Source: Bog-473 sp963836605 (GTDB lineage Bacteria > Actinomycetota > Acidimicrobiia > Acidimicrobiales > RAAP-2). Taken from it: DNA of 64,000 nt. The DNA lies in NCBI GenBank assembly GCA_963836605.1, contig CAWIKB010000011.1:310001-374000 (forward strand), read 5' to 3'. The notes under the pieces are model-generated. The model saw only the letters and a list, made by a program, of their open reading frames with translations. It ran no database searches and was not told the origin of the DNA. Positions 16,190 to 24,411 of this stretch are shown one piece after another. Position numbers and translations under genes: made by a program. Position 1 is the first letter of the stretch; every line of letters begins with the position of its first letter.

Positions 16190-17082
16190 TCCCAGCGGTG
16201 GAGCCAGCGCACGAGCTCCGGGGGACCCATGCCCGCGACCCGGGCCCCGTACCGCGCTACCTCGTCGACTGAGAGAATCTCTCGCCCCTCGCCCGACGAT
16301 CCCCGTCGAAAGAACAGCGCCTGGTCCTTGAGCACGCCCGTCGGGTCCGGTGCGACCCGCTCGGTGTGCGCGCGCATCTGCTCGAACCGGGCCTGGTGGA
16401 CCAACTCGCTCCAGGTCCCCTCCGGCACCGCGATCCCCAGCAGGCCGGCGAGCCGGCGCATCTCGCCCTCCAGGTCGCTCGACAGGTCGTCGTAGTGGAC
16501 CAGAACGATGTTGGGTTCGTCCCGGCGCGCCCAGGCGTCGGACAGGTGCCGCATCACTCCGGGCAGCGAGTCCATGCGCTCGGTCGAATTCCCGTCCCAG
16601 TCGATCCACGACACCAACCACTCGTGAACGGGCGGCCGGTCCCCGGGCTCATCGAGGGGCGCGGGCCGGCCGGTCAGTTGGCGTATGCGGTCCCGGTCGA
16701 GGTTGCCGCTGTGGTGGTAGAGCGATACCGCCAGGTCGAGCGGGTCCCGGGCCACGACGATGTAGGTGGCTCGAGGGTCCAGCGGGACCCCGTCCAGTGG
16801 AGTGTGCGTCTTGATGATGCGACGGTGCGTCTGAGCCGACAGCCGGGCGTAGACCACGTCGCGAGGGACGATCAGCCAATCGAGCCAGGGTGAGAGCTCG
16901 CCCAAGGGCCCGGGGAGTTCGGGCCCTTGGAACACCAGGAGGGCGCAGATCATCTGCATCCACGTGGTGCCGCTCTTGGAGCGGGTGCTGATGACGATGT
17001 CACCCAGCCGGAAGGGAAACCCGAGCCAGCGCTCGCTGTCCTCATCGGGTGACTGGTAACGCACCGGTGGTTCGATGGGCAC
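16168..17082 (-). CDS. Sulfotransferase (cytosolic type, PF00685)
   Basis: 304 residues. DIVISTRSKSGTTWMQMICALL holds the 5'-phosphosulfate loop (SKSGTTW), RRIIKTHTPLDGVP the KTH catalytic strand with His, and YIVVARDPLDLAVSLYHH the 3'-phosphate site (RDP...S). The C-terminal FFRRGSSGEGREIL replaces the usual RKGxxGDW. This is a PAPS-dependent small-molecule sulfotransferase of the eukaryote-like class. GTG 17082 was chosen: TACCGT lies exactly 6 nt upstream, whereas the longer frame would run 67 bp into the upstream gene. Different subfamily from the enzyme at 2220-3482. Confidence 0.9.
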   Translation of the reverse strand: MPIEPPVRYQSPDEDSERWLGFPFRLGDIVISTRSKSGTTWMQMICALLVFQGPELPGPLGELSPWLDWLIVPRDVVYARLSAQTHRRIIKTHTPLDGVPLDPRATYIVVARDPLDLAVSLYHHSGNLDRDRIRQLTGRPAPLDEPGDRPPVHEWLVSWIDWDGNSTERMDSLPGVMRHLSDAWARRDEPNIVLVHYDDLSSDLEGEMRRLAGLLGIAVPEGTWSELVHQARFEQMRAHTERVAPDPTGVLKDQALFFRRGSSGEGREILSVDEVARYGARVAGMGPPELVRWLHRWDQNPAKR

Positions 17083-17088
17083 CGCACG

Positions 17089-17094
17089 ACGGTA
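17089..17094 (-). promoter_or_regulatory. -10 hexamer (TACCGT), leaderless start of the second sulfotransferase gene
   Basis: TACCGT on the minus strand is exactly 6 nt upstream of GTG 17082, inside the 59-bp gap after the hydrolase gene, so the sulfotransferase has its own promoter. Confidence 0.5.
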
Positions 17095-17141
17095 GCGTGA
17101 GACGACGACGGGTGGACCGGCGCCGCCACCCGCACCGCGCC

Positions 17142-18206
17142 CTACGACGAGGGCGGTGAGTGGGAGAGCCAGCGATTGAGAAAATCGACGGCGGCCACCC
17201 CGTGCCACTGGTGCTCGCCCTCGAACACGTCGTGGGTCAACCGGTCCCCGGCGCCGTCGTGCTGGTAGACCAGGCCCACTCGCCGCACCGATTCGGTGGC
17301 CACGGCCACCGGAAAGAGATCGTCCTTGGTCCCCGACTCAATGAGGAGGGGACGGGGGGCGATGAGGGCACCCAGGTCCTCGTGCTCGAGGTGACCCAAC
17401 ATGTCGTACAGGACCTGCGACCCGCACATGTTCCAGGGCATCTTGTGGCTCACGGCCCAGGAGGAGAAGTAGCCGCTGACCACCGCGGCCGCCACCCGGT
17501 CATCGCTCGCCGCGGTGAAGAGGGTGACCGTGCCCCCGTAGGAGAGGCCCACCATCCCGATGCGCGTCGCGTCCACCAATGGATGGTCGGCCAGCACGTC
17601 GAGGCAGCGCATCAGGTCCCACACGTTCTGCGCCAGCGGGTTCCAGCCGGCCATCACCGCATGGACGAGGTTGGTGTCGCACGCATAGTGGTCGTCGGGA
17701 TTCCAGTCCTGGCGCTCGCCGAAGCAACGGAGATCGGGGGCCAGCACCACGTAGCCCTGCCGGACCAGCTGGAGCGCGTAATCGCTGTTGGGCGCGTCGG
17801 TGTGTTCGAGGCCGACCGCCTGGGACTTGCCCGGTCCGTGCCCGTGACAGGCCAGCACGGCGGCGCCCTCGTGTACCCGCCCGTCGGGCACGAGCAGGTA
17901 GGCCGGCACCGACATCGTCTCTTCGGTGTCGAACACGATCGTGTCCCGGCGATAGCCGTCACACTGCACGGACTCGAGCGTCTCGAGATCGAGCGGCACC
18001 GGTGTCGGCATCGGCCCCAGGAGCTCCTGCAGGCGTTGCCGACGTCTTTCCCTCCATGCGGCCAGCGTGTCCAGATGGCCTTCGGGCAGGGGATCCTCGT
18101 GCGTGGTGGCAGCCAGTCGCGTCATCCACTGGTACCAGGGGGAGTAGTTCCGCCTGGGCGGGGGCAGGACCAGACCCGATCCGTCGCCGCCTTCGAGACC
18201 GACCAT
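17142..18206 (-). CDS. Acetyl-xylan-esterase/dienelactone-hydrolase-like alpha/beta hydrolase
   Basis: 354 residues. The nucleophile elbow is GLSYGG (RIGMVGLSYGGTVTLF), the acid Asp in ESGTKDDLFPVAVA and the base His in FEGEHQWHG. The oxyanion region is AAVLACHGHGPGKSQAVG, and the pattern GYVVLAPDLRCFGER matches abhydrolase_7 / acetyl xylan esterase relatives. The first 80 residues are an N-terminal cap. Start ATG 18206 has AAGGGG upstream. Cytoplasmic, no signal peptide. Divergent from the TauD gene. Likely an esterase; substrate unknown. Confidence 0.85.
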   Translation of the reverse strand: MVGLEGGDGSGLVLPPPRRNYSPWYQWMTRLAATTHEDPLPEGHLDTLAAWRERRRQRLQELLGPMPTPVPLDLETLESVQCDGYRRDTIVFDTEETMSVPAYLLVPDGRVHEGAAVLACHGHGPGKSQAVGLEHTDAPNSDYALQLVRQGYVVLAPDLRCFGERQDWNPDDHYACDTNLVHAVMAGWNPLAQNVWDLMRCLDVLADHPLVDATRIGMVGLSYGGTVTLFTAASDDRVAAAVVSGYFSSWAVSHKMPWNMCGSQVLYDMLGHLEHEDLGALIAPRPLLIESGTKDDLFPVAVATESVRRVGLVYQHDGAGDRLTHDVFEGEHQWHGVAAVDFLNRWLSHSPPSS

Positions 18207-18272
18207 GTGGTTCCCCTTCCCGAGAATCCGTTGCTTTCCACGCTCAATGTAGGCGCAGGGAGGCACGGCGGA

Positions 18273-18301
18273 TTGAGGTGGCCCGTGTTGTCGGGCACAA
18301 T
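18273..18301 (+). promoter_or_regulatory. Promoter of the TauD-like gene: TTGAGG-N17-CACAAT with an inverted repeat in the spacer
   Basis: TTGAGG (18273-18278) and CACAAT (18296-18301) are spaced by 17 bp and the -10 is 6 nt before GTG 18308, so the transcript is leaderless. The spacer carries GCCCG-N6-CGGGC (18281-18296), a possible repressor site. Confidence 0.5.
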
Positions 18302-18307
18302 GCCCCT

Positions 18308-19168
18308 GTGACCATTGCCGCCGGCATCAGCGTGCACCCGCTCTCGCCCACCATCGGGGCCGAGATCTGGGACATCGATCTGTCGGTGCCCTTGGCGCCG
18401 CCGGTCGTCGCCGCGGTGCGGGACGCCCTGAACCAGCACCATGTGATCTTCTTCCGCGAGCAGTCGCTCACCCCCGTCCAGCAGGCCGACTTCGCCCGTC
18501 AGTTCGGCGTGGTCACCGAGGCCCACCCGGTGCTCCCCGCCATCGAGGAGAGCGCCGAGGTGCTGGCCATCGACGGCAAGGTCGACCGGGCCAGCTGGTG
18601 GCACACTGACGTCACGTTCACCCAGACACCGGCCATGGGGTCCATCCTCTACATGCTCGAGGCGCCCGACGTCGGCGGCGACACCATGTGGGCCAGCCTC
18701 CAGGACGCGTACGACGGCTTGGCTGCCGGCGTGCGGACCATGTGCGACGGCCTGATCGCCATCCACCACGACCCGTGGTTCGCCGCCGACGTCGACGCCC
18801 GGGGCGGCTACGAATGGAACGGCGTCTGGTACGAGAAGCTGCTGCCGGCCATCCATCCGGTCGTGCGGACCCACCCCGAGACCGGTCGCAACGGACTCTT
18901 CGTCAACGGCCAGTTCACCCAGTCCATATTGGGTCTGTCCAAGAACGAGAGCACCTCGGTTCTCGAAATGCTCTACCGCCACTGCGCCCAGCCCGAGTTC
19001 ACCTGCCGGTTCCGCTGGAAAGCCGGATCAGTGGCCTTCTGGGACAACCGCGCCACCATGCACTACGCCCTGGACGACTACGGGGACACTCCCCGCGTGG
19101 CCCACCGGGTCACGCTGCGCGGCGACCAACCGTTCGGGCCGGCCATGCCTGCCCGTACCGACGGCTGA
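18308..19168 (+). CDS. TauD/TfdA family Fe(II)/2-oxoglutarate dioxygenase
   Basis: 286 residues. The iron ligands are visible: HTD in SWWHTDVTFTQTP (His-x-Asp) and the distal His in TPRVAHRVTLRGD, with the downstream Arg binding 2-oxoglutarate. LSPTIGAEIWDIDLSVPL and HHVIFFREQSLTPVQQADFARQFG are standard TauD blocks. Members hydroxylate taurine, alkyl sulfates, 2,4-D or similar; the substrate cannot be called. Start GTG 18308 is set by the leaderless promoter. A membrane exporter gene follows 12 bp downstream. Confidence 0.93.
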   Translation: MTIAAGISVHPLSPTIGAEIWDIDLSVPLAPPVVAAVRDALNQHHVIFFREQSLTPVQQADFARQFGVVTEAHPVLPAIEESAEVLAIDGKVDRASWWHTDVTFTQTPAMGSILYMLEAPDVGGDTMWASLQDAYDGLAAGVRTMCDGLIAIHHDPWFAADVDARGGYEWNGVWYEKLLPAIHPVVRTHPETGRNGLFVNGQFTQSILGLSKNESTSVLEMLYRHCAQPEFTCRFRWKAGSVAFWDNRATMHYALDDYGDTPRVAHRVTLRGDQPFGPAMPARTDG

Positions 19169-19180
19169 CGGGACCCACCG

Positions 19181-19780
19181 ATGCTGGCCGGCCTTCCGGC
19201 CGAACTCGCTGTCGCGGCGGGCGCCTTCATCGGCACGAACATCGACAACGGGCTGGTGGCCACCGCCATGGTGGCCGCGGCACCACCGGAGCGGGCCCGT
19301 CGCATCGCGGAAGGCCAGGTCGCCGGCTTCGTGGTCCTGGTCGCGGTGGCCGCCGCCACGGCCATCGCCCTCTTCGAGGTGCCCAACCGCGTCATCGGGT
19401 TGCTCGGCCTCATTCCGCTCGCCCTCGGCGTCCGGGGGCTGATCGCCCTCCGGCACCCCGACCGGCACGAGCGCACCGCGCGCAGGGCGGTCGGACGCGG
19501 GTTCATGGCGGCCAGCCTGGTCACCATCGGCGCCGGCGGTGACAACCTGGCCGTCTACATCCCCCTGTTCCGGGTGGCCGACGCCGCTGCCCTCATCGCC
19601 ACCGCGCTGGTCTTCGTGATCGGCGAGGCGCTCCTCACCGTGTTGATCCTGCGCGCCGGGCGCCACCCGCGCACGTGCGATGCTGCCGCGCGGATCGGGG
19701 CGATCGCCACGCCGTTGCTCTTCTGCGCTCTCGGCGTGCTCATCCTCGTCCAGGCCAACACGCTGTCGGTGATCCCGTAG
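19181..19780 (+). CDS. CadD-like cadmium resistance transporter family protein
   Basis: 199 residues with five to six predicted membrane segments. The AFIGTNIDNGLVA and LVTIGAGGDNLAVYIPLF motifs, each with a conserved polar Asn/Asp pair inside a membrane helix, are the two half-repeats typical of the CadD / LysE-like cadmium resistance family. By family, an inner-membrane exporter, possibly for divalent cations. It follows the dioxygenase gene by 12 bp. No metal-responsive regulator is adjacent, so a metal role is not certain. Confidence 0.8.
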   Translation: MLAGLPAELAVAAGAFIGTNIDNGLVATAMVAAAPPERARRIAEGQVAGFVVLVAVAAATAIALFEVPNRVIGLLGLIPLALGVRGLIALRHPDRHERTARRAVGRGFMAASLVTIGAGGDNLAVYIPLFRVADAAALIATALVFVIGEALLTVLILRAGRHPRTCDAAARIGAIATPLLFCALGVLILVQANTLSVIP

Positions 19781-19881
19781 GGCCGGCTGGCCCTGGTCTG
19801 CTGGTCCTACGGTCCTCTGGTCCCCCGCTCCCCGGTCTGCTCGTGCACGCAGCGCGTCGGAGTCCTTCGGCGTGGCCGCCC

Positions 19882-21413
19882 TTACGTGCCGGGGAGCGGC
19901 TTGAAGGGCTGCACGCTGACCCAGCACGTGCCCTGGGGCTTGTGATTGGTCTTGAGCTTGCACTGCGACGACGGTGGCACGTTGTTGTGGATCTTCACGA
20001 CCTGGTACTGCGTGGGCCCGTACATCTTGGTGGGCCCGAAACTCCAGATCGGCGCGTCCGCGCCCGGGAAGTTCTTGATCTTCGACAGGGCGGTCACGAA
20101 GGTGCGCCGGTTGAGGTTGGGACCGGCATTGGTCGCGGCCTGGGCGAAGAGCCGGATGGAAGCACACCAGTTGCCCACGGGACCCTGCTCCTCGATGTAG
20201 AAGCTCTGCTCGCCCTTGGGCACCTTGGGGTAGGCCTTGTGCCAGGTGGCGAAGCAGGAGCGGAGGCCGGGGTCGTAGCCCCCCTGGCTCTCCGGCCGGG
20301 CGTCGTCGAAGCCGCCCAGGGTCTCGGTGGTCACACCCTCCTGCCCGTTGAGCGCCTTCTCGTAGGGCGTCGGGATGAGCCCGAGCGCCAGCGTCACGGT
20401 CGACTGATAGTCGCTCAGGAGAAGTTGGGGGTAGTACTGCTGGGCATTCTCGGCGGCGAGATACGGGAAGAACGCGTTCTCAGGCAGCATGGGGATCACC
20501 GACTGCACCCCGGCGGCCTTCAGGCGCTCCACCGCCAACTGGGCGTCGGAGTTGGTGCTGGCCGAATCGTTCAGGTTGGCCGAGACGGTGAAGACCTGGG
20601 GCGTGATGCCGGCCTTCTTGAGGTCGGGCAGGAGGTAGGAGTTCAGTGCGGTCTGGTCGCTGGCCTGATCGGACACCACCACCCCCACCTTCTTGCCGTG
20701 ACCGAGCCGGCCCGAGCTCACGCCCCAGCTGACGGTGGCGCTGAGGACCGGAGCGGAGTCGGCCTGGGTCCACCACAGGTAGGGGGAGCCCAGCTGGGTC
20801 CAGTTGGTGGTGGTGGTCCAGAAACTGATCAGCGGCGTGTGGCCCTCCTGGGTGATGCACAGCTGATTGTCACCGGTCCAGGTGCCGATGGCGTCGATGA
20901 CGGCGAAGGCCGGGGGGCTCCCGAGCGTCCACTGCTTGCAGAGGGCACGCATGCCCGCTTCATTCGTGGGGTCGAAATTGACGATCATCGGATTGATCTT
21001 GCGGCCGCGGATACCGCCCGCACTGTTGATCTGGTTCACGAAGAGATGGATGGCGTTGGCCTGCTGGCCGAACTCGAGGTCCTGAGGCCAGGCCCAACCT
21101 CCCCTGCGATGCTGGAGAGCGAGATCACGGGGAAGACCACGTTGATCGACTTGGCCGAGACTCCCCGCGTGCTGGTGCTGGCCTGACCGACCGGCGTGAA
21201 CTTGGCCGCGGACGCCGCCACCTCGCTGGCTCCGGCCGTACCCGACGGCGCCATCAGGAGCCAGACCACCAGGCCGACGATCACGGCCAGGATCATGAAC
21301 ACAGTCCGCAGCTGCATGGCCCAGGGCCGGCGGCGCAGGCGGCGCCAGTTGCGGCCGAATCGGGGCGGGGGCTTGGTGGTGGGCGTGGGCCCCGAATGCG
21401 TCGCTGTGCTCAT
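19882..21413 (-). CDS. HAAT-type ABC transporter substrate-binding protein (single frameshift)
   Basis: The N-terminal part reads from ATG 21413 and the rest from a second frame ending at 19882; the frames join near 21095 (SLSSIAGEV then WAWPQDLEFGQQANAIHLFV). Rejoined length is about 510 residues. The first 60 residues are a basic cytoplasmic tail plus one membrane helix (TVFMILAVIVGLVVWLLM), with no lipobox, so it is signal-anchored rather than a lipoprotein. The body is a Peripla_BP_6 Leu/Ile/Val-type domain (VNQINSAGGIRGRK..., GKKVGVVVSDQASDQTALNSY). AGGAGAG precedes the start. It is the last gene of the transporter operon and should deliver ligand to LivHM. Confidence 0.85.
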
Positions 21414-21420
21414 CGTCTGT

Positions 21421-22359
21421 TCACTCTCCTGTTTCGCCCGTTGTCGGGGATGGGGTCGCGGTGGGACCTGAGACCAACAGCGCTTCGTCGCTCGCGCCAA
21501 GGTACGCCGCCAGAGCCTGCGGGTCGTCGCGCACCACATCGGGCGGCCCGGCGGCGGCCACGTAGCCGAGTTCCATGACCACGACCTGCGAGCAGAGCTC
21601 GAAGACCAGCGGGACGTCGTGCTCGACCAGAATGATCGTGGTGTCGGCCACCTGGTGCAGGCGCTGGAGCAGCGGGATGAAGGCCTCGGCTTCCCGTTGG
21701 GCGATCCCGGCCGTGGGCTCGTCGAGCAGGAGGAGACGCGGGTTCGCCAGCACGATGGAAGCCAGGTCGACCACCCGGCGCGTTCCGGTCGAGAGCTCGG
21801 CCGTGCGATGGTGGCGGAAACGCTGGAGCCCGAACGCTTCGATCACCCGGTCCACGGCTTCGCGCTTCCTCTTCTCCGCCCGCCGGGCCCACGGGAGCTG
21901 CAGGGTGGTGGACAACACCGAGACTTCCCGCTTGGCGTCCTCGCACAGCATCAGAACGTCATGGACCGAGAGCTCGGGGTAGAGGCGGCAGTCCTGGAAG
22001 GAGCGGATCATCCCGACGCTCTGACGCTCCTCGGTCAGGTACTCGGCCATGTCCACCCCATCGAGCGAGACGGTGCCCCGGTCCGGCTTGACCAGGCCCG
22101 AGACCATGTCCAGCGTCGTCGTCTTGCCCGAGCCGTTGGCGCCGATCAGCCCGACGATGGACCCGGGCTCCGCGGTGAGGCTGACGTCGACCACCGCGTG
22201 CACGCCGCCGAAGGACACCCCGAGATCCCGGACCTCGAGGCGAGCCGGCCCCGAGGGGAAGCCCGACCGCCCCTCCCCCTTGCTGGAGGCGGTCACGGGG
22301 CCAGTCACGGCGGGGCCAGTCGCGGGGCCGGGCGCGGGGCCGGGCGCGGGGCCGGTCAC
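21421..22359 (-). CDS. LivG-like ABC transporter ATP-binding protein
   Basis: 312 residues. After a low-complexity Gly/Pro/Ala tail of about 35 residues the ATPase domain begins LEVRDLGVSFGGVHAVVDVSL. Walker A is GANGSGKTT, the signature is LSTGTRR instead of LSGGQ, Walker B is LLLLDEPTAG and the H-loop is VEHDVPLV. The LSTGT variant and the C-terminal YLGASDEALLV are consistent with the LivG branch of branched-chain-type importers. Its start overlaps the LivHM stop by 4 bp and its stop is 7 bp before the binding-protein gene. Confidence 0.92.
   Translation of the reverse strand: MTGPAPGPAPGPATGPAVTGPVTASSKGEGRSGFPSGPARLEVRDLGVSFGGVHAVVDVSLTAEPGSIVGLIGANGSGKTTTLDMVSGLVKPDRGTVSLDGVDMAEYLTEERQSVGMIRSFQDCRLYPELSVHDVLMLCEDAKREVSVLSTTLQLPWARRAEKRKREAVDRVIEAFGLQRFRHHRTAELSTGTRRVVDLASIVLANPRLLLLDEPTAGIAQREAEAFIPLLQRLHQVADTTIILVEHDVPLVFELCSQVVVMELGYVAAAGPPDVVRDDPQALAAYLGASDEALLVSGPTATPSPTTGETGE
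22296..22358. repeat. 12-bp tandem repeat encoding the Gly-Pro-Ala tail of LivG
   Basis: Degenerate units of the form CGGGGCCNGNCN begin at 22296, 22311, 22323, 22335 and 22347; the two units at 22323 and 22335 are identical. On the minus strand they encode the repetitive GPAPGPAPGPAT N-terminus of the LivG-like ATPase. A slippage-prone tract. Confidence 0.75.
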
Positions 22360-24400
22360 GGGTCGACTCCTCCAGCCACCAGGGCCGGGTCCGACGGCAC
22401 GTCACCCGCGTGCGGCGGGCCACCGGCCGCGCTCGTCATGGGCGGCGACGACCCTGGGTCGTCCCCCGCCCAGCGCTGCTGGAGGGAGCGGATACCGACC
22501 GTGACCAGGTCGCCCACCCGGTGGAGCACCTCGGCCAGACCACCGGGCAGATAGAGGATGAAGGCGATCAGACCGAGACCGCTGGTCAGAAACTGAATGG
22601 TCGGGTTGGACCCGAAGAGAGCCGGCAGGCCCTCGAGGTACAACGCCCCGAGGATGGCCCCGGCGATGGAGCCCAGTCCCCCGATCACGATCATGGAGAT
22701 GAGGACGAAGGAGACCGTCGGGTCGAAGGTCTGCGTGCTGAAGCGCTGCGTGGCGAAGGCGAAGCACACGCCGGCGTACCCGGCCATGAAGCCTGACAGG
22801 CCAAAGGCCAACAACTTGGTCCGCAGCACCGGGATGCCCATGGCCGCCGCCCCGATCTCGTTGTCCCGGACCGCGACCAGACGGCGGGCGATCCCGCGAT
22901 CGCGCCACAGGCGCACCGCGAAGACCGAGAGCAAAAGGATGGCGAGGGAGAAGTAGGCGAACGAGCGCTCCGAGTTCAGGTTGAGGCCGAAGAGGGTGGG
23001 CGAGCTGATCAGGGTGGAGGCCGGGTCGGGCAGCCCTGTGCACAGGACCTTGTTGATACCGGGCACGGTGAAGCAGGGGGTGGCCAGGACCGACGTCTGC
23101 ATGAAGATGGCGAACCCCAGGGTGCTGACCGCCAGGAAGAGGCCCGGCATGCGCAGCGCGGGCAGGCCGATGAGAATGGCCACCAGCGCGGTCACCAGCC
23201 CGGCGAAGACGAGCAGCACCGGCAGGGGCATCGAGTTCCCGAGGTGGGCCGCCAGCAGCGAGCCGACGGCCACCAGCCCGAACTGCCCCAGCGAGACCTG
23301 CCCGGCCCAGCCGGTCAGCACGGTGAGCGACAGGGCGATCACCGCGTAGATGCACACCTGGCTGTAGAGGAAGCTGTTGCCGACGTTGAGCACCAGCGGG
23401 AGGAGCGCGGCGAGGACCACCGCCGCCCACACGCCCGTCGTCGACACCCGGCCCCGGAGCGTGTCGACATGGCCGCGGACGGTGGCCGCACCGTGCAGCC
23501 AGGTGGAGCGTTCACCGGTCCGGCTGCCCTTGCGCAGGGCCCCGGCCCGGATCAACAGGACGGCCAGCAGCACCAGGAACAGCACCAGCTGCTGGTTGGC
23601 CGTCGAGGTGATGTTCCACTGCAGCAGCTCGTACAGGACGCCCACGCCGATGCCGGCCACGAACGCCACGGTCAGGTTGATCATGGCCCCGACCAGGGCG
23701 GCGGTCAGGGCGAAGAGGAGGAGGTCGGGGCTGAGCACCTGGGTCAGCGCGCTGGTCTGGCCGGGCGCGTTGAGGATGGCGGTGAAGGCCGAGAGCGCTC
23801 CGGCCACCGTCCAGGTCAGGGTGGACGTGCGTCGGATCCAGACCCCCGAGAGGCGGGCCGAGTCGGCGTTCTCCGACATGGCGCGCATGGAGAGCCCCCA
23901 GGGCGTCGTCCGCACGGCGACGGCCAGTGCGATGGCCACGATGGGAGCCACGATCAAGGTGAGGACCTCGCCCGGGGTGAAGATGACCGAGCCGATGGTG
24001 AACGAGAGGTCGAAGGGAACGGGCACCGGCTTGTAGAGGTTGTGGGGTCGGATGAAGGGCAGCGCGGTCAGGGCCAGGAGGACATAGCTCAACCCGATGG
24101 TGGCCACCATGACCAGGACGCGGGGCGCGTGAAGAGGCGGCGCAGCACCAGCTCGGACAGCGCTCCCACCGCGGCCGCCAGGCCGATGGAGAGGACCAGG
24201 GAGAACCAGTACTCGAAATGGAAGTCGGCGGTGAGCTTGACCAGGAAGACGGCGGCGATGACGCCTACCTGACCCTGGGCGAAGTTGAGGACCCGGTTGG
24301 TGCGGTAGATCAGGACCAGGCCGACCGCCAACAGGCCGTAGCCCAGCCCGATGATGACCCCCTGGAGGACGACATAGCTCGGCGCGGACAGGGCAAGCAT
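22356..24400 (-). CDS. Fused LivH-LivM permease of a HAAT ABC transporter (single frameshift)
   Basis: ATG 24400 opens a LivH-type N-terminus (VVLQGVIIGLGYGLLAVGLVLIYRTNRVLNFAQGQ), which runs out of frame near 24122-24125, a GGGG tract; one added base restores LFTRPRVLVMVATIGLSYVLL. The rest of LivH (WIRRTSTLTWTVAGALSAFTAIL) is then followed without a stop by a complete LivM (VCIYAVIALSLTVLTGWAGQVSLGQFGLVAVGS..., AVRDNEIGAAAMGIPV). Rejoined it is about 681 residues with two permease domains. LivH and LivM are normally separate genes. The stop overlaps the LivG start by 4 bp. Confidence 0.87.
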
Positions 24401-24411
24401 CGCGAGGGCGC

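Noticed and set aside
21090..21413. Programmed ribosomal frameshift as the explanation for the split binding protein
   Set aside because: No slippery heptamer or downstream pseudoknot is evident, and four other unrelated genes carry similar one-base shifts, so an indel is simpler.
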